Of a stretch of DNA of 64,000 nucleotides, positions 20,801 to 29,375 are shown piece by piece. The notes under the pieces were generated by a model. That model was not told the origin of the DNA, searched no databases, and worked only from the letters and a program-made list of their open reading frames with translations. The position numbers and the translations under genes are program-made. Source of the DNA: Pyricularia pennisetigena (lineage: Eukaryota; Ascomycota; Sordariomycetes; Magnaporthales; Pyriculariaceae); assembly GCF_004337985.1 (NCBI RefSeq), contig NW_021940922.1, positions 124,001-188,000 on the forward strand, written 5' to 3'. How positions within the stretch are numbered: the first letter of the stretch is position 1; every line of letters begins with the position of its first letter.

Positions 20801-21746
20801 ACATGGAAGCGCCCGCCACCCTCAAAGTCAGGGCAGCGTCGAAATTACCAACGCTGAATTGGATCAGAAAATGCGCTTTTATGTAGACAAATACCAAACG
20901 AATTGGCGACGGCATATCCCCGCTTTCGACTTCGGCCACAACTCGTCCGTTCACGCCTCTATTGGCATGGCACCGATCGAAGCAGAAACCGGAGCTCGCC
21001 CTAGAGACCCGCTCTCTTTACCTTTACCCGAAGAAGACCTGGAGACCGGTCAGCAACAAAAGGCGCTGGAAATGGTCCGCCAAGCCCGGCAAGCTCAGGA
21101 ACTGGCCCGCAACAACGGACTCGGAGCGCAGATAGAGCAACAGAGGCAGGCTAATAAGAAGCGGCGACCGGTCGACTTTACGGTGGGAGATGCGGTTTAC
21201 GTTAGCAAAAAGGGTTTTTCCACCGAAGCTCCTACGACCAAGTTGGACTCGCAAAATGCAGGACCATGGACGATTCTCGAGGAAAAGGGCCACAGCTTCA
21301 TTCTCGACACCCCTGCCTGGTATAAAGGTAGTAAGCTGTTCCACGCCAGCCGACTGCGCAAGGCAGCAACGGATCCATTACCTCAGCAGTATCAAAAGCC
21401 GGAACCACCGGTCGAAATTAACGGAGAACCGGAGTGGGAGGTGGAGCAAGTGTTGGCCTCACGTCTATTCGGACGAAAGAAGACGTTGCAATATCAGGTA
21501 TCGTGGGTCGGACTCGACCCTGATGAGACATGGTATGAGGCCCGCGACTTGAAAAATTCACCAGTACTGCTGGATACCTTTCACAGGGAGTACCCGGACG
21601 CAGCAGGACCTCCGGTAAATTTGCAACAGTGGATCAGGAGCGCAGCAGAGGATGTTTTTGCGGAGGACGGACCCGAGGACAATGTTGCCGAGCACGATGC
21701 GAAAAAGACACGAGAGCGGAGGAAGGCCCCGAGGAGACACACGTGA
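17829..21746 (+). CDS. pol: Ty3 copy 1 Pol polyprotein (1,305 aa) with chromodomain
   Basis: Replicates and integrates the element. Domains in order: aspartic protease with DTGAD at 36-40; reverse transcriptase with FCVDYRWVNK and catalytic YADD at 479-482; RNase H with DTDASG at 631-636, TDHQALIYW and NVAADALSR; integrase zinc finger His839, His846, Cys876, Cys879; integrase core Asp909, Asp969 and Glu1005 (35 residues between the last two, DD35E); and a chromodomain at about 1,202-1,255 (WEVEQVLASR, YQVSWVGLDPDETWYE). The motif usually read as VDRLTK appears as ICRLTK, which removes no catalytic residue. The frame is open from 17,784, so it may be made as a Gag-Pol fusion or from the ATG at 17,829. 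The chromodomain suggests targeting to modified histones. Confidence 0.95.
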   Translation: MPQIAKIDRSPKLNTFLAPIQLQDKGRGLNAQALCDTGADVYLSIRPSLAKKVAQRLELPIKKLPKPLDFGDFNRKVTARATEYLRLTLQIDGRQFPRQKFILLETAHDVFIGQEWWTKHRVGLFPATRSFVWPNDLPAMAQYSPAIVVQRSNPPLDLEAQADAVRRDRKMEQEDRRIQVHKILRSPKRQHENQAQIAEINAFPTIPKTVSNKGLPANICALLNDPRQDRWKRSPLPTEPIPLVPVNDTPTTSLNAVSALQWNKTHDGRPIPFPADEDPEHIAQVRAKLPKALAHLEGFFSKKASTILPPSRPGFDVVLELEKPLEGRPARYSTPFAMMELEKETIDELLRIDFIERTMEETAASTLFVPKPQSKEQRFCVDYRWVNKFIKGRQVLAPDVAGTLSRCGKARRMTKIDIIRAFNRLLMDPKSRYLTAFKTRQGTFQWKVLPFGLKVGPAWFQAFINAQLNELLDAFASAYADDVLIYTEDKSEQVHFEQTEEVIYRLHKAGLQGDIKKSSFGVFEIEYLGLLLEIGKGIRIDPKKVEAITSWQWDDVTSVSAVRSFLGLCNFVRTFCHHASEQAEPLTRLLKKGVPFERGPEQKSAFEALKQLVITAPVMSFFKPGMPVRMDTDASGRATAGVVWQQQDDGSWKPIGYSSKTMSPAEQNYPIQDQELLAVINTLKDFEPALLGTKFCVFTDHQALIYWSTKKLLSARQIRWADYLANFDITFKYRPGKDNVAADALSRKTIDNPTVKARAVLDRTIALIPPEKIDSRPGEPLPTISNLEPSAPQGADLVALILEENLKQNLGHHDNLLTVPETTQDGKIFLRTALIREAHEPKIFGHGGQNKTLSRLKKDYWWPDRNRDVKRYIKNCRECQRNKVRHDKTPGLLHPLEIPRRCWQHVMVDGKDMPKDKEGYNYVWVFICRLTKLLATLPGKKTDTAETLAMRYYQTVYRWKGVPDLWLSDNAGPFISEFLNTLNELTGTKHKHGSARHPQSQGSVEITNAELDQKMRFYVDKYQTNWRRHIPAFDFGHNSSVHASIGMAPIEAETGARPRDPLSLPLPEEDLETGQQQKALEMVRQARQAQELARNNGLGAQIEQQRQANKKRRPVDFTVGDAVYVSKKGFSTEAPTTKLDSQNAGPWTILEEKGHSFILDTPAWYKGSKLFHASRLRKAATDPLPQQYQKPEPPVEINGEPEWEVEQVLASRLFGRKKTLQYQVSWVGLDPDETWYEARDLKNSPVLLDTFHREYPDAAGPPVNLQQWIRSAAEDVFAEDGPEDNVAEHDAKKTRERRKAPRRHT

Positions 21747-21785
21747 CAAACTCAAGACTCTGACCGCCTACGTCGATCAGGCCTT

Positions 21786-21797
21786 AGAGGGGGGTAA
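21786..21797 (+). promoter_or_regulatory. Polypurine tract, Ty3 copy 1
   Basis: AGAGGGGGG followed by TAA directly before the 3' LTR; the expected primer for plus-strand DNA. Confidence 0.75.
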
Positions 21798-22233
21798 TGT
21801 GAGGATCAGGCCCCTAGACCTACCCTCAGAATCACGACTCGGCTCCACACCGAGCCAGGGATCGGACAAGGATCCACTACCTCCGGATTTAAGCGCGTCT
21901 CTTGAGCGCGTTGTGAGGATCAGGCCCCTAGACCTACCCTCAGAATCACGACTCGGCTCCACACCGAGCCAGGGATCGGACAAGGATCCACTACCTCCGG
22001 ATTTAAGCGCGTCTCTTGAGCGCGTTGTGAGGATCAGGCCCCTAGACCTACCCTCAGAATCACGACTCGGCTCCACACCGAGCCAGGGATCGGACAAGGA
22101 TCCACTACCTCCGGATTTAAGCGCGTCTCTTGAGCGCGTCGTTGATTGTAATTTCTCTCTTCTCTTCAGTTTAGAATTTTCGTCGATAGCGCCTAATATA
22201 CTGAGGTTCTCCAATGTATGCCTGGCCGTGACA
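21798..22233 (+). repeat. 3' LTR, Ty3 copy 1 (three 114-bp units)
   Basis: 436 bp, longer than the 5' LTR (322 bp) by exactly one 114-bp unit. Otherwise I see no difference between them. Confidence 0.9.
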
Positions 22234-22238
22234 GATTT

Positions 22239-23638
22239 TGGCAATCCTTTTACTGAAGACCGCGTTTTTTTATCCAATTTATTTGGAAAGATACTGAAAT
22301 ATTAGGGAAGATTCTACTTTTATATTACATTTAATTATTGTTTTAAATTTCGGAGTATAGTACTTATTAAAATTCAAACAATAATATCTGTCATTTAGGG
22401 GAATTGGAATTATAAACTGCAAGGAGTTCCCATTTAAAACACACCTTTTATTAGTATTTTTATATTAATTATCAATTTATTAGAAAGCTGAATAATTTAC
22501 GCAAATAATGGTAAAATTAGGAAGACTTTTGACTTGTCCCATTCTTTCCAAGTTTGTATTAAGATGCTATTTACACTTATTTTTGGGAATTTTATTGAAC
22601 TAAATAAAACGTAAGATAGAAAAATGGCACAAATTTAACATTCTTTTATATAAAAAAGAAATACAAATGGGTATTATGAATTAAGTTTTACGCTGAGGTT
22701 TGTTTATATATTGAATACATTCCCTAAAATCTTGGCTTTATTATTATAAGAATAGGTAAAAGTGTGAAAAAGTTTCGATTGTATATTATGTATAAGATTA
22801 TATACACTTTACCTATCCGCTTATTTAACGGTTTATATAATTGCATATGTGTACGGAATTACATAACCAAATGGATTAAGCGTGAGTCACTCCCCACGCT
22901 CAAAAACCGTTGTATTTGGTTGCAGAACAAAAATAAAAAAATTAATTAAATAAAGCAAAAATTTTTACAATATACATTTAGTATTTTTAATATAAAACGC
23001 TTCGAAAACCAGTATTATGGATTTGGCTCCATAGAGACGCTTGTGTACACACGTAATCCAATCGCTGAAACTGTGGCTTCATTATCGACAAAATTGGTGG
23101 AAATATAAGCTAGTTTCGATCGTAAATTTTATATAAAAAAGTATATATTTTGCCTATCCGCTTATTTAACTGCTTATATAATACGGTGTATGTACCAGCT
23201 CTCAATGTAACGGTATATATACATATACATAAAGGACCCTCCACGTGCAAAAATTATAAAATTTGGTCAAAAGTTAAATATTATATTAAAAGAAATCGAA
23301 AATCGAAAAAGAGATTGAAAAATCAGTACCGCCATGAACGGATTAAGGGCAGGTGGTATCCAATTCGGCCGTTATAACAGATAATAAAATGGAATAAATC
23401 GCTGCTAATAGCGGTACTAAACGCTATTTTGCGTGGTTATGGAACATTAAAGTGTCGGTCGCAAAAATCCCAAAAATACCGCCATAAACGGCGAAAATCG
23501 ACAAATTGTCCTCAAACCTAAACCAAAGCGCTCTTTGGATGGACCCAAAATACATTGCAGAACCGCAATTAAGCCACGAAGTGGAGCGAAGTGGATCAGT
23601 TGTGGAGCTCTGGGCTTTAGGGATAAGCCATGAGACTA
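22239..23638 (+). other. Right part of M2, non-coding
   Basis: AT-rich interior and B end of M element 2. It holds two inverted subterminal motifs (near 23,330 and 23,480) and the terminal hairpin region. No gene. Confidence 0.6.
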
Positions 23639-23661
23639 GCACTTTGGTGCACAAGCTAGAA

Positions 23662-23680
23662 CCTGTCCGGGCTTATAACC
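23662..23680 (-). promoter_or_regulatory. Half-tRNA-type primer-binding site of copia C2
   Basis: On the minus strand GGTTATAAGCCCGGACAGG directly follows the LTR end. The first 12 nt resemble the complement of the initiator-tRNA anticodon arm (GGTTATGAGCCC), the site used by Drosophila copia and Ty5. The one difference is a G-to-A transition. C3 has GGCTATAAGCCCGGA at 59,576-59,590. Confidence 0.5.
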
Positions 23681-23696
23681 TGTTAAGAATGTTGGT

Positions 23697-24354
23697 TGTG
23701 AGGAGGTTACGAGATAGAATAAGCTTAATTTTGAACGCGGGGAAAAGTGGATCACGTATAAGGCTAATGGAACGTTGAAATGGCAGATAACCGTCTGCTA
23801 GCGGGTAATAGAGATGATATATTGTCGTTGCACAATCGATTCGTTGAATCGTTGAATCGATATAGGTATGAAGGTGATGAATCTGAGGCTAAGTTATGAA
23901 TTACGTGTTCGAATCTGTAGGTGCAGATCTTCGATCCGGATGTCCGGAATGCGGGGTCACGTCACATGATTTGGCCTTATTCATGTGACTGACCTGCCGA
24001 CCTATTGAGCCTAACGGCCCATTGAGCCTAACGGCCTATTGTGCTTATGCATGCACAGAAAATCTGCGACCACAACGGGATTCGAACCCACGCACTTCAA
24101 CGTATATATGATATAGATTATGGTACGTGCATTATACCACTAAGCTAGATCAAATATGACGTATTTGTTTTGTTGTTGAAACTATGAACAAAGACGTAAT
24201 ATATAAAGCTTTGTGTATATGAACGCGTATACGTTTTATTTGTTATTTGTTTATTTATTCGATGCAGGGTGACTAATAAAATTAGCCCGTGCTAGCCGTT
24301 ATAAAATAATGCAGGGTAGCTAATATAATTAGCCCTGTGCTAGCCATGTTCACA
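23697..24354 (+). repeat. T1: ~0.66 kb LTR-like repeat with tRNA-like core
   Basis: Ends TGTGAGGAGG...CATGTTCACA (TG...CA). A second copy, inverted and split by M5, is at 52,801-55,315. The TG/CA ends suggest a solo LTR of an otherwise absent element. Inside are a short GAATCGTT repeat and a tRNA-like sequence. Confidence 0.6.
24066..24155 (-). tRNA. tRNA-like sequence in T1 (probable pseudogene)
   Basis: On minus, TAGCTTAGTGG (24,148-24,138) matches the Pol III A box and GGTTCGAATCC matches the B box. The T arm folds. An ACGTA/TACGT stem with an intron-like insert can form the anticodon arm. The 7-bp acceptor stem does not pair, so I do not call an amino acid. TTTT follows within 10 nt, as a Pol III terminator would. 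Confidence 0.35.
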
Positions 24355-24405
24355 AATACAAATAAAAGTGGACCCATTGCATGCTAATTAACGCATATAA
24401 TTAAC

Positions 24406-25503
24406 ATCCGTTTTATCAATTGTTATAATTTTATTTTCGTTAAAAGTTTATCTTTTTGGGAATTTAGTGAAATCCCTAATTTTTTAATTCGCGGAAAGGG
24501 TAATTTTAATTACCCCCTTTTTTGCAAACCGGTTATTTTCCTCCTTTTATTCTTTTTGCAATAACGTTTTCCGTATTTTCGGTTTTCAGCTCCGTCGGTT
24601 GGAATTCTTAGTTACCGGGTAATTGAATTATTTATACAAATATTTTATAATTCCAATTTACCCTTTCGGCAAATCGTTAACCGTTTTTTACATTTCCTTT
24701 ACCTGGTAAATTAACTTTACAAAATCTGATTTATGTTTTTTAGACTTTTTGGATTTAAGGATTACAAATTATAAGATGGTTTCCAATCCATCCTTCGAAA
24801 AGCTTTTAGTACGAAGCTAATAGTGTTCTTCAGCGCTCGTCCTCCGTAAATCGGTCAAATATTTTAAAAATCCATATTTTTCGTCGAATTACTAATGTTT
24901 TTTCCGGGTTTTCCGGGAATTTATGGGAAAGTTAATACAGGAATTCCGCGTCGATTCGTTTTTTTATTAATAAAAGTAGTTGAAATTTCGACAATATACT
25001 GTTTAAGAGGGTTTATACCCTATCATGGCGCTCGTGGCTAACCTGGGAACCCGCTTTTGCGCTTAATTTGTCGTATTTTGTCCAATAATACACGTTTTTG
25101 TTATTATTTCTTAATTTATAAGGTAATTTACCTAAATCGTAAATTTTAAAAGCCTTTGAACATTCATAAAGTAACGGTTATTATTTCCTCTTTTTTACGT
25201 AACGTTTTATCAAAGCGGTACCCGTTTAGTATGAAAATCCTAACTGATCAGGACAGCTTTTTCTCATTGCCCATAGGATATCCCACTAGTCTTAAACATT
25301 TATAAAATAACGGTATTTACGTTCATTCCTTTTATTTGGCTTTTCTGTATTACCTAAGTAATATTAATTACTGCTAATAGGTTTTCCGTAATCTCGATTG
25401 ACAAATAGAAGGTTGTTATACGAATAAAAAAATATATATTGATTATTTGTCCTTTAAAACTGTTTAAAGGTGAGTTTCTAAACGTCCTTCCGTCTTATAA
25501 TTC
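24406..25503 (-). mobile_element. Fragment of copia-II (leader/5' part)
   Basis: The minus strand aligns with 56,100-57,200 plus. Shared landmarks are CGTCCTTCCGTCTTATA (25,482-25,498), the CGGAATTCCT block and TTCCCGGAAAACCCGGAAA. It is cut by M3 on the right and joined to the C2 LTR on the left. No intact gene. Confidence 0.5.
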
Positions 25504-27228
25504 TAGTCTCAGGGCTTATCCCTAAAGCCCATAACTCCACGATTGATCCACTCCGTTCGCTTTGCTCCACCTCGTAGCTGAATTGCGGTTTTGCCATGAA
25601 CCTGTGGGTCCATGCAAAGAACGCTTTGGTTCAGGTTTAAGGACAATTTGTCGATTTTCGCTGTTTATGGCGGTATTTTTGGCCTTTTTTCGACCGACAC
25701 TCCCTTATTATTCCACAACCACGCAAAATATTGAAAAGGAAAACATTGTTAAAAATAAGAATTGGTAAGCCTTTTTCATAAATCCAAAATCGTTTTCACC
25801 CGGTACGCCAATTAAACGCTGGGTATGGTACGCCCTTATCCGTTCATAACGGTACTGTTTTTTGTATTTTTCTCAATTCTGGATTTTAATATCATTTTTA
25901 TTTTTTAACCCAATTTCACAATATTTGCACGTGGAGGGTCGTATATATGCATACACCATTATGTCAAGTTTTGTTAAATATAACGGAGTATTTAAGCAGT
26001 TACACAAGCGGATAGGCAAAGTATACACATTTTTGAATATAATTTATAATTGAAACTGGTTTATATTTTTACCCATTTTAACGATAATGAAACCAAAGTT
26101 TCAGGGATTGGACCACGTATACTAAGAAAAGTTCACATCTCATCCAATTTATAATGTTGGCTTTCAATTCCTTTAGGTAAAAGAATGCTTAATGTGTATT
26201 ATTTATTTATTTTTGCTGTATTTCATTAATTTTATATCATACATATTTTTCGGCCAAGTTTTATTGTTTTTGGACATGGGGGGTGATATATGTATGTATA
26301 TATTGCAAACATCTAGTTTGGTATATGTATCTAATCTCATAAACCGTTAAATAAACAGATACGTAAGCTGTATATAGTTTTGAGTATAATGTACAATCGA
26401 AACGCTTTTATATTTTTACCAACTTCTCATAATAATACAAACAATATCTTTGGCATTGGATTTAATACATGAACAAACGTCACCGTGAAATCCGATTTAT
26501 AATACCCGCTTGAATTATTGTTTTATATAAAAGAATGTTAAATTTGTGGTATTCTTTCTATTTTTGCTTCTTTTATTAAATAAAATTTATGAGAATGAGC
26601 TTCAGAAACATTGATATATAAACCAGTGAAAGTATGGATATCCTGAATCTTCTCATTATGTTATCATCATTTGCATAAATTATTCAGTTTTTCAATGAAT
26701 ACATGATTAATATTAGAATATTAATAAAAGTTCTGCATTAGACGGTAATGGCATGGACTTTGTAATTTCGAATCCGACAATCTATTTACATTATTATTCA
26801 ATTTTAAATCAATATTATATACTATTTTTCAGAACGAGAAATTAAATATAAACATAATCACAAACTTTACTAAATATTTAAATATCTTCCCAAATAAATT
26901 AGTTACAAAAACGCGGGTTTCAGTAAATGAATGGCCAAGTTCCAATCTGTCTAACGCAGGTTACTTTATATTTTTGCGATTTCTATTGAATTTTAAATTC
27001 GAATATCTAATTGCATACTGCGGTTACACTATTCTTTTTGCTATTATAATGCGTATACAGTGTATATACCCGCTATAAACGGCGGAATGCGACAAATTGT
27101 CCTCAGACTAAAACGAGCGCGATCTCTTCGGCCAATGCAGTTGGTCGAAAAGCCATGTGGCTGAAAGGTACATGGAGCGCTCGGTCCCCACTGCGAAGCA
27201 GGGGGGTCTAGTTTAAGCACTGACACTA
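25504..27228 (-). mobile_element. M element 3 (1,725 bp)
   Basis: B end TAGTCTCAGGGCTTATCC at 25,504; A end ...GCACTGACACTA at 27,228. Reverse orientation relative to M1, M2 and M5. The flanks do not form a matching 9-bp duplication, so one side has been rearranged. Its right neighbour is the interior of M4. Non-coding. Confidence 0.7.
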
Positions 27229-27452
27229 ACAATTGTACTACTTTCTTCAATAAAAACATTAATAAAACTAATATTAAAAAACGGATTTCTTGTAGACGGT
27301 TATATATACACGTAGCCCAATCCCTGAAATCTTGGCTTTATTATTAATAAAATTGGTAAAAGTATAAAAGCGCTTCGATTGTAAATTATATACAGAATTA
27401 TATATACCTTACTTACCCGCCCATTTAACGGCCTATATAATCAGGTATATAT

Positions 27453-27660
27453 TGTGAGGATCAGGCCCCTAGACCTACCCTCAGAATCACGACTCGGCTC
27501 CACACCGAGCCAGGGATCGGACAAGGATCCACTACCTCCGGATTTAAGCGCGTCTCTTGAGCGCGTCGTTGATTGTAATTTCTCTCTTCTCTTCAGTTTA
27601 GAATTTTCGTCGATAGCGCCTAATATACTGAGGTTCTCCAATGTATGCCTGGCCGTGACA
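27453..27660 (+). repeat. 5' LTR, Ty3 copy 2 (one 114-bp unit)
   Basis: 208 bp. The self-priming donor AGTTTAGAATT is at 27,595-27,605 and its complement AATTCTAAACT is at 27,662-27,672. Confidence 0.9.
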
Positions 27661-27798
27661 TAATTCTAAACTCACTATGATTTGCTGGTGAAGCAATTAA
27701 AATATATCGTTCAATCCCTTTATTCAATTATTCACTACGTCGGCTGTGCGCGACGGTAAACTAGGCCACAGAAACAGAGGACACCATTCGCGAAATCA

Positions 27799-29346
27799 AT
27801 GTCGCCGCGTAAGAATTACGGCCCACCGATTCGCCAATCCCAACGCGTGACAAACGCAAACTCAGCAAAGCCAGATAATTTGGCTTCAGGCACTGCTACT
27901 CCCAACACCGAAGGTTCGGATCAAAACGGAGAGATTACAGTTGCCCCAGTGAGCCCAGAGCCAGTAGAGCCCGCTCCTACCAGCGCCAACACAGAGCCTG
28001 AAGAGCCCGTTGAGCCCCAATACGACACAGAGCAAGATCAGCCAGTCGACAGCATCGAAGTTGACGGATCGTACGAGTACGAGTCAGTTTCCGAACACTT
28101 AGGAGAGGCGCGAAGCCCTCCCCACCAACCTTCTGCCAAGACGTCAGACGGCAGGAACGAAATTCCGAAATTTCCAAGCAGAGCGCCCTCGCCTGCCGCC
28201 CAAATGAGAAGCGAAATGGCAAACGAAAGCGAAAACACAACCGGCCAGGCCACCATCACTCAATCGCATTTGCAAGACCTCTTGGCTACTATTGCCCAAC
28301 TGAAGGACCAGTTGGCCACCCAAAACAACTCCACCAGTAATGGAGCCCGTGGGGTTACACCCTTTAACAGCGCCTTCGGTGGGACCGATTTTAAACCTGT
28401 TGGATTTGCCGCCCATGATGCCTTTAGGCCCTACGGAAATGGCCAAATTAGCGTTAACCCCGGGTATGATAGAAAAGCCCGCAAGACCGGCGTTGACCCC
28501 GGATCTTTCGAGGGTAAGGACGACACCTTCGACACGTGGATCATCCAAGTCGCCGATATGATGGAAGAAGATGAAAGCACTTACAAGACCGAACGTAGCC
28601 GTATGGCAGCCCTTTTTTCGTTAACAAAAGGACCGCCTAACGACCTATTGCGTAGCCGTTACGCCTCGAAAGAAAACCCTTTTAGCGGTGTTGCCGAGAT
28701 GGTCGCAACTTTAGCTGCGGTGTACCACGACGATAACCAAGGCACTAAAGCACGCCGAGAACTGGCTGAAATGATGTTTGACCCAGCAGACAAAACTATG
28801 GACATCCATGTTTTTGTTGGCAAAGTTAACACTTTGGCGGACCGCGCCAACATTCTCAAATCAGAGCGTAAAACCCTACTATACGAACATATTCCGGCAA
28901 AATTGAACACCCAGCTTTTCGACGACGCTAAAAATCCGGATATATCGTACGAGTCTTTCGTGAACAAAGTCGCCAACGCTGCACTGGCTAATCAGCGCGC
29001 CTACGAGGAAAACCTTAAAAGGAAACAGGCTAAAAAGGGGCGCCAATCGCCCGAGCCTCGTCGTCGCCGTTCCCGCGATTACGAACACAGGAGAGAGGTT
29101 AAAACAGCGACTCCCACACCCGTTAAGGAAGTAGTCACTTTTTCCGACAAGGAAAGGAGCGCTCTTTTGGACGCAGGTCTTTGTTTTCTATGTAAGAAGG
29201 CCGGCCACCAATCCCGTCACTGCCCCGATCGCAAAATTATCGCCAATATGTTACAGGCTCTGGACCATGGGGATTCGTATTCGCAGCCTGACAATTCGAT
29301 TCGCAACTCGTCGTCGACTTCCTCGTCTGATTCGGAAAACTGCTAA
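27799..29346 (+). CDS. gag: Ty3 copy 2 Gag (515 aa)
   Basis: Same residues as the Gag at 16,252, including the CCHC knuckle (Cys462, Cys465, His470, Cys475) and acidic N-terminal region. The candidate frameshift hairpin lies at 29,349-29,370. The lack of any amino-acid difference between two copies 11.5 kb apart implies recent insertion or gene conversion. Confidence 0.95.
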   Translation: MSPRKNYGPPIRQSQRVTNANSAKPDNLASGTATPNTEGSDQNGEITVAPVSPEPVEPAPTSANTEPEEPVEPQYDTEQDQPVDSIEVDGSYEYESVSEHLGEARSPPHQPSAKTSDGRNEIPKFPSRAPSPAAQMRSEMANESENTTGQATITQSHLQDLLATIAQLKDQLATQNNSTSNGARGVTPFNSAFGGTDFKPVGFAAHDAFRPYGNGQISVNPGYDRKARKTGVDPGSFEGKDDTFDTWIIQVADMMEEDESTYKTERSRMAALFSLTKGPPNDLLRSRYASKENPFSGVAEMVATLAAVYHDDNQGTKARRELAEMMFDPADKTMDIHVFVGKVNTLADRANILKSERKTLLYEHIPAKLNTQLFDDAKNPDISYESFVNKVANAALANQRAYEENLKRKQAKKGRQSPEPRRRRSRDYEHRREVKTATPTPVKEVVTFSDKERSALLDAGLCFLCKKAGHQSRHCPDRKIIANMLQALDHGDSYSQPDNSIRNSSSTSSSDSENC

Positions 29347-29375
29347 GGCTGCCGGAAGTCTCCTCGGCAGTCTGC

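Larger units (their letters stand above)
15792..22233 (+). mobile_element. Ty3/gypsy chromodomain retrotransposon, copy 1 (intact)
   Basis: A 6,442-bp element with LTRs TGTGAGGATC...GGCCGTGACA, a 5-bp target duplication GATTT (15,787-15,791 and 22,234-22,238), gag, pol, a primer-binding site and a polypurine tract. The domain order protease-RT-RNase H-integrase-chromodomain places it among the fungal chromoviruses (Metaviridae). Coding regions match copy 2 in full translation. All catalytic motifs are present, so it is possibly active. Confidence 0.95.
15367..23638 (+). mobile_element. M element 2, carrying Ty3 copy 1
   Basis: Starts TAATCTCAA (15,367) and ends TGAGACTA (23,631-23,638). Perfect 9-bp target duplication GCACTTTGG at 15,358-15,366 and 23,639-23,647. 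Without the nested Ty3 element and its duplication it is about 1,825 bp. Its left part holds four subterminal hairpin motifs of the type CGCCGTTTATGGCG between 15,505 and 15,655. It is inserted in the leader of copia C2. Non-coding. Confidence 0.85.
12479..24405 (-). mobile_element. Decayed Ty1/copia element C2 (interrupted)
   Basis: Read on minus: LTR remnant 24,405-23,681, primer-binding site 23,680-23,662, first leader part to 23,639, then (after the 8.3 kb block M2 with Ty3 copy 1) leader 15,366-14,611, gag 14,610-13,390 and protease/pre-integrase region to 12,479. It ends abruptly near 12,479, leaving no integrase, RT or 3' LTR. It parallels C1 and C3. Confidence 0.7.
23681..24405 (-). 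repeat. LTR remnant of copia C2 with T1 inside
   Basis: The outer ends match LTR-A (TGTTAAGAAT at 23,681; ACGCATATAATTAACA ending 24,405). The middle of LTR-A is missing and the T1 repeat occupies its place. Confidence 0.6.
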
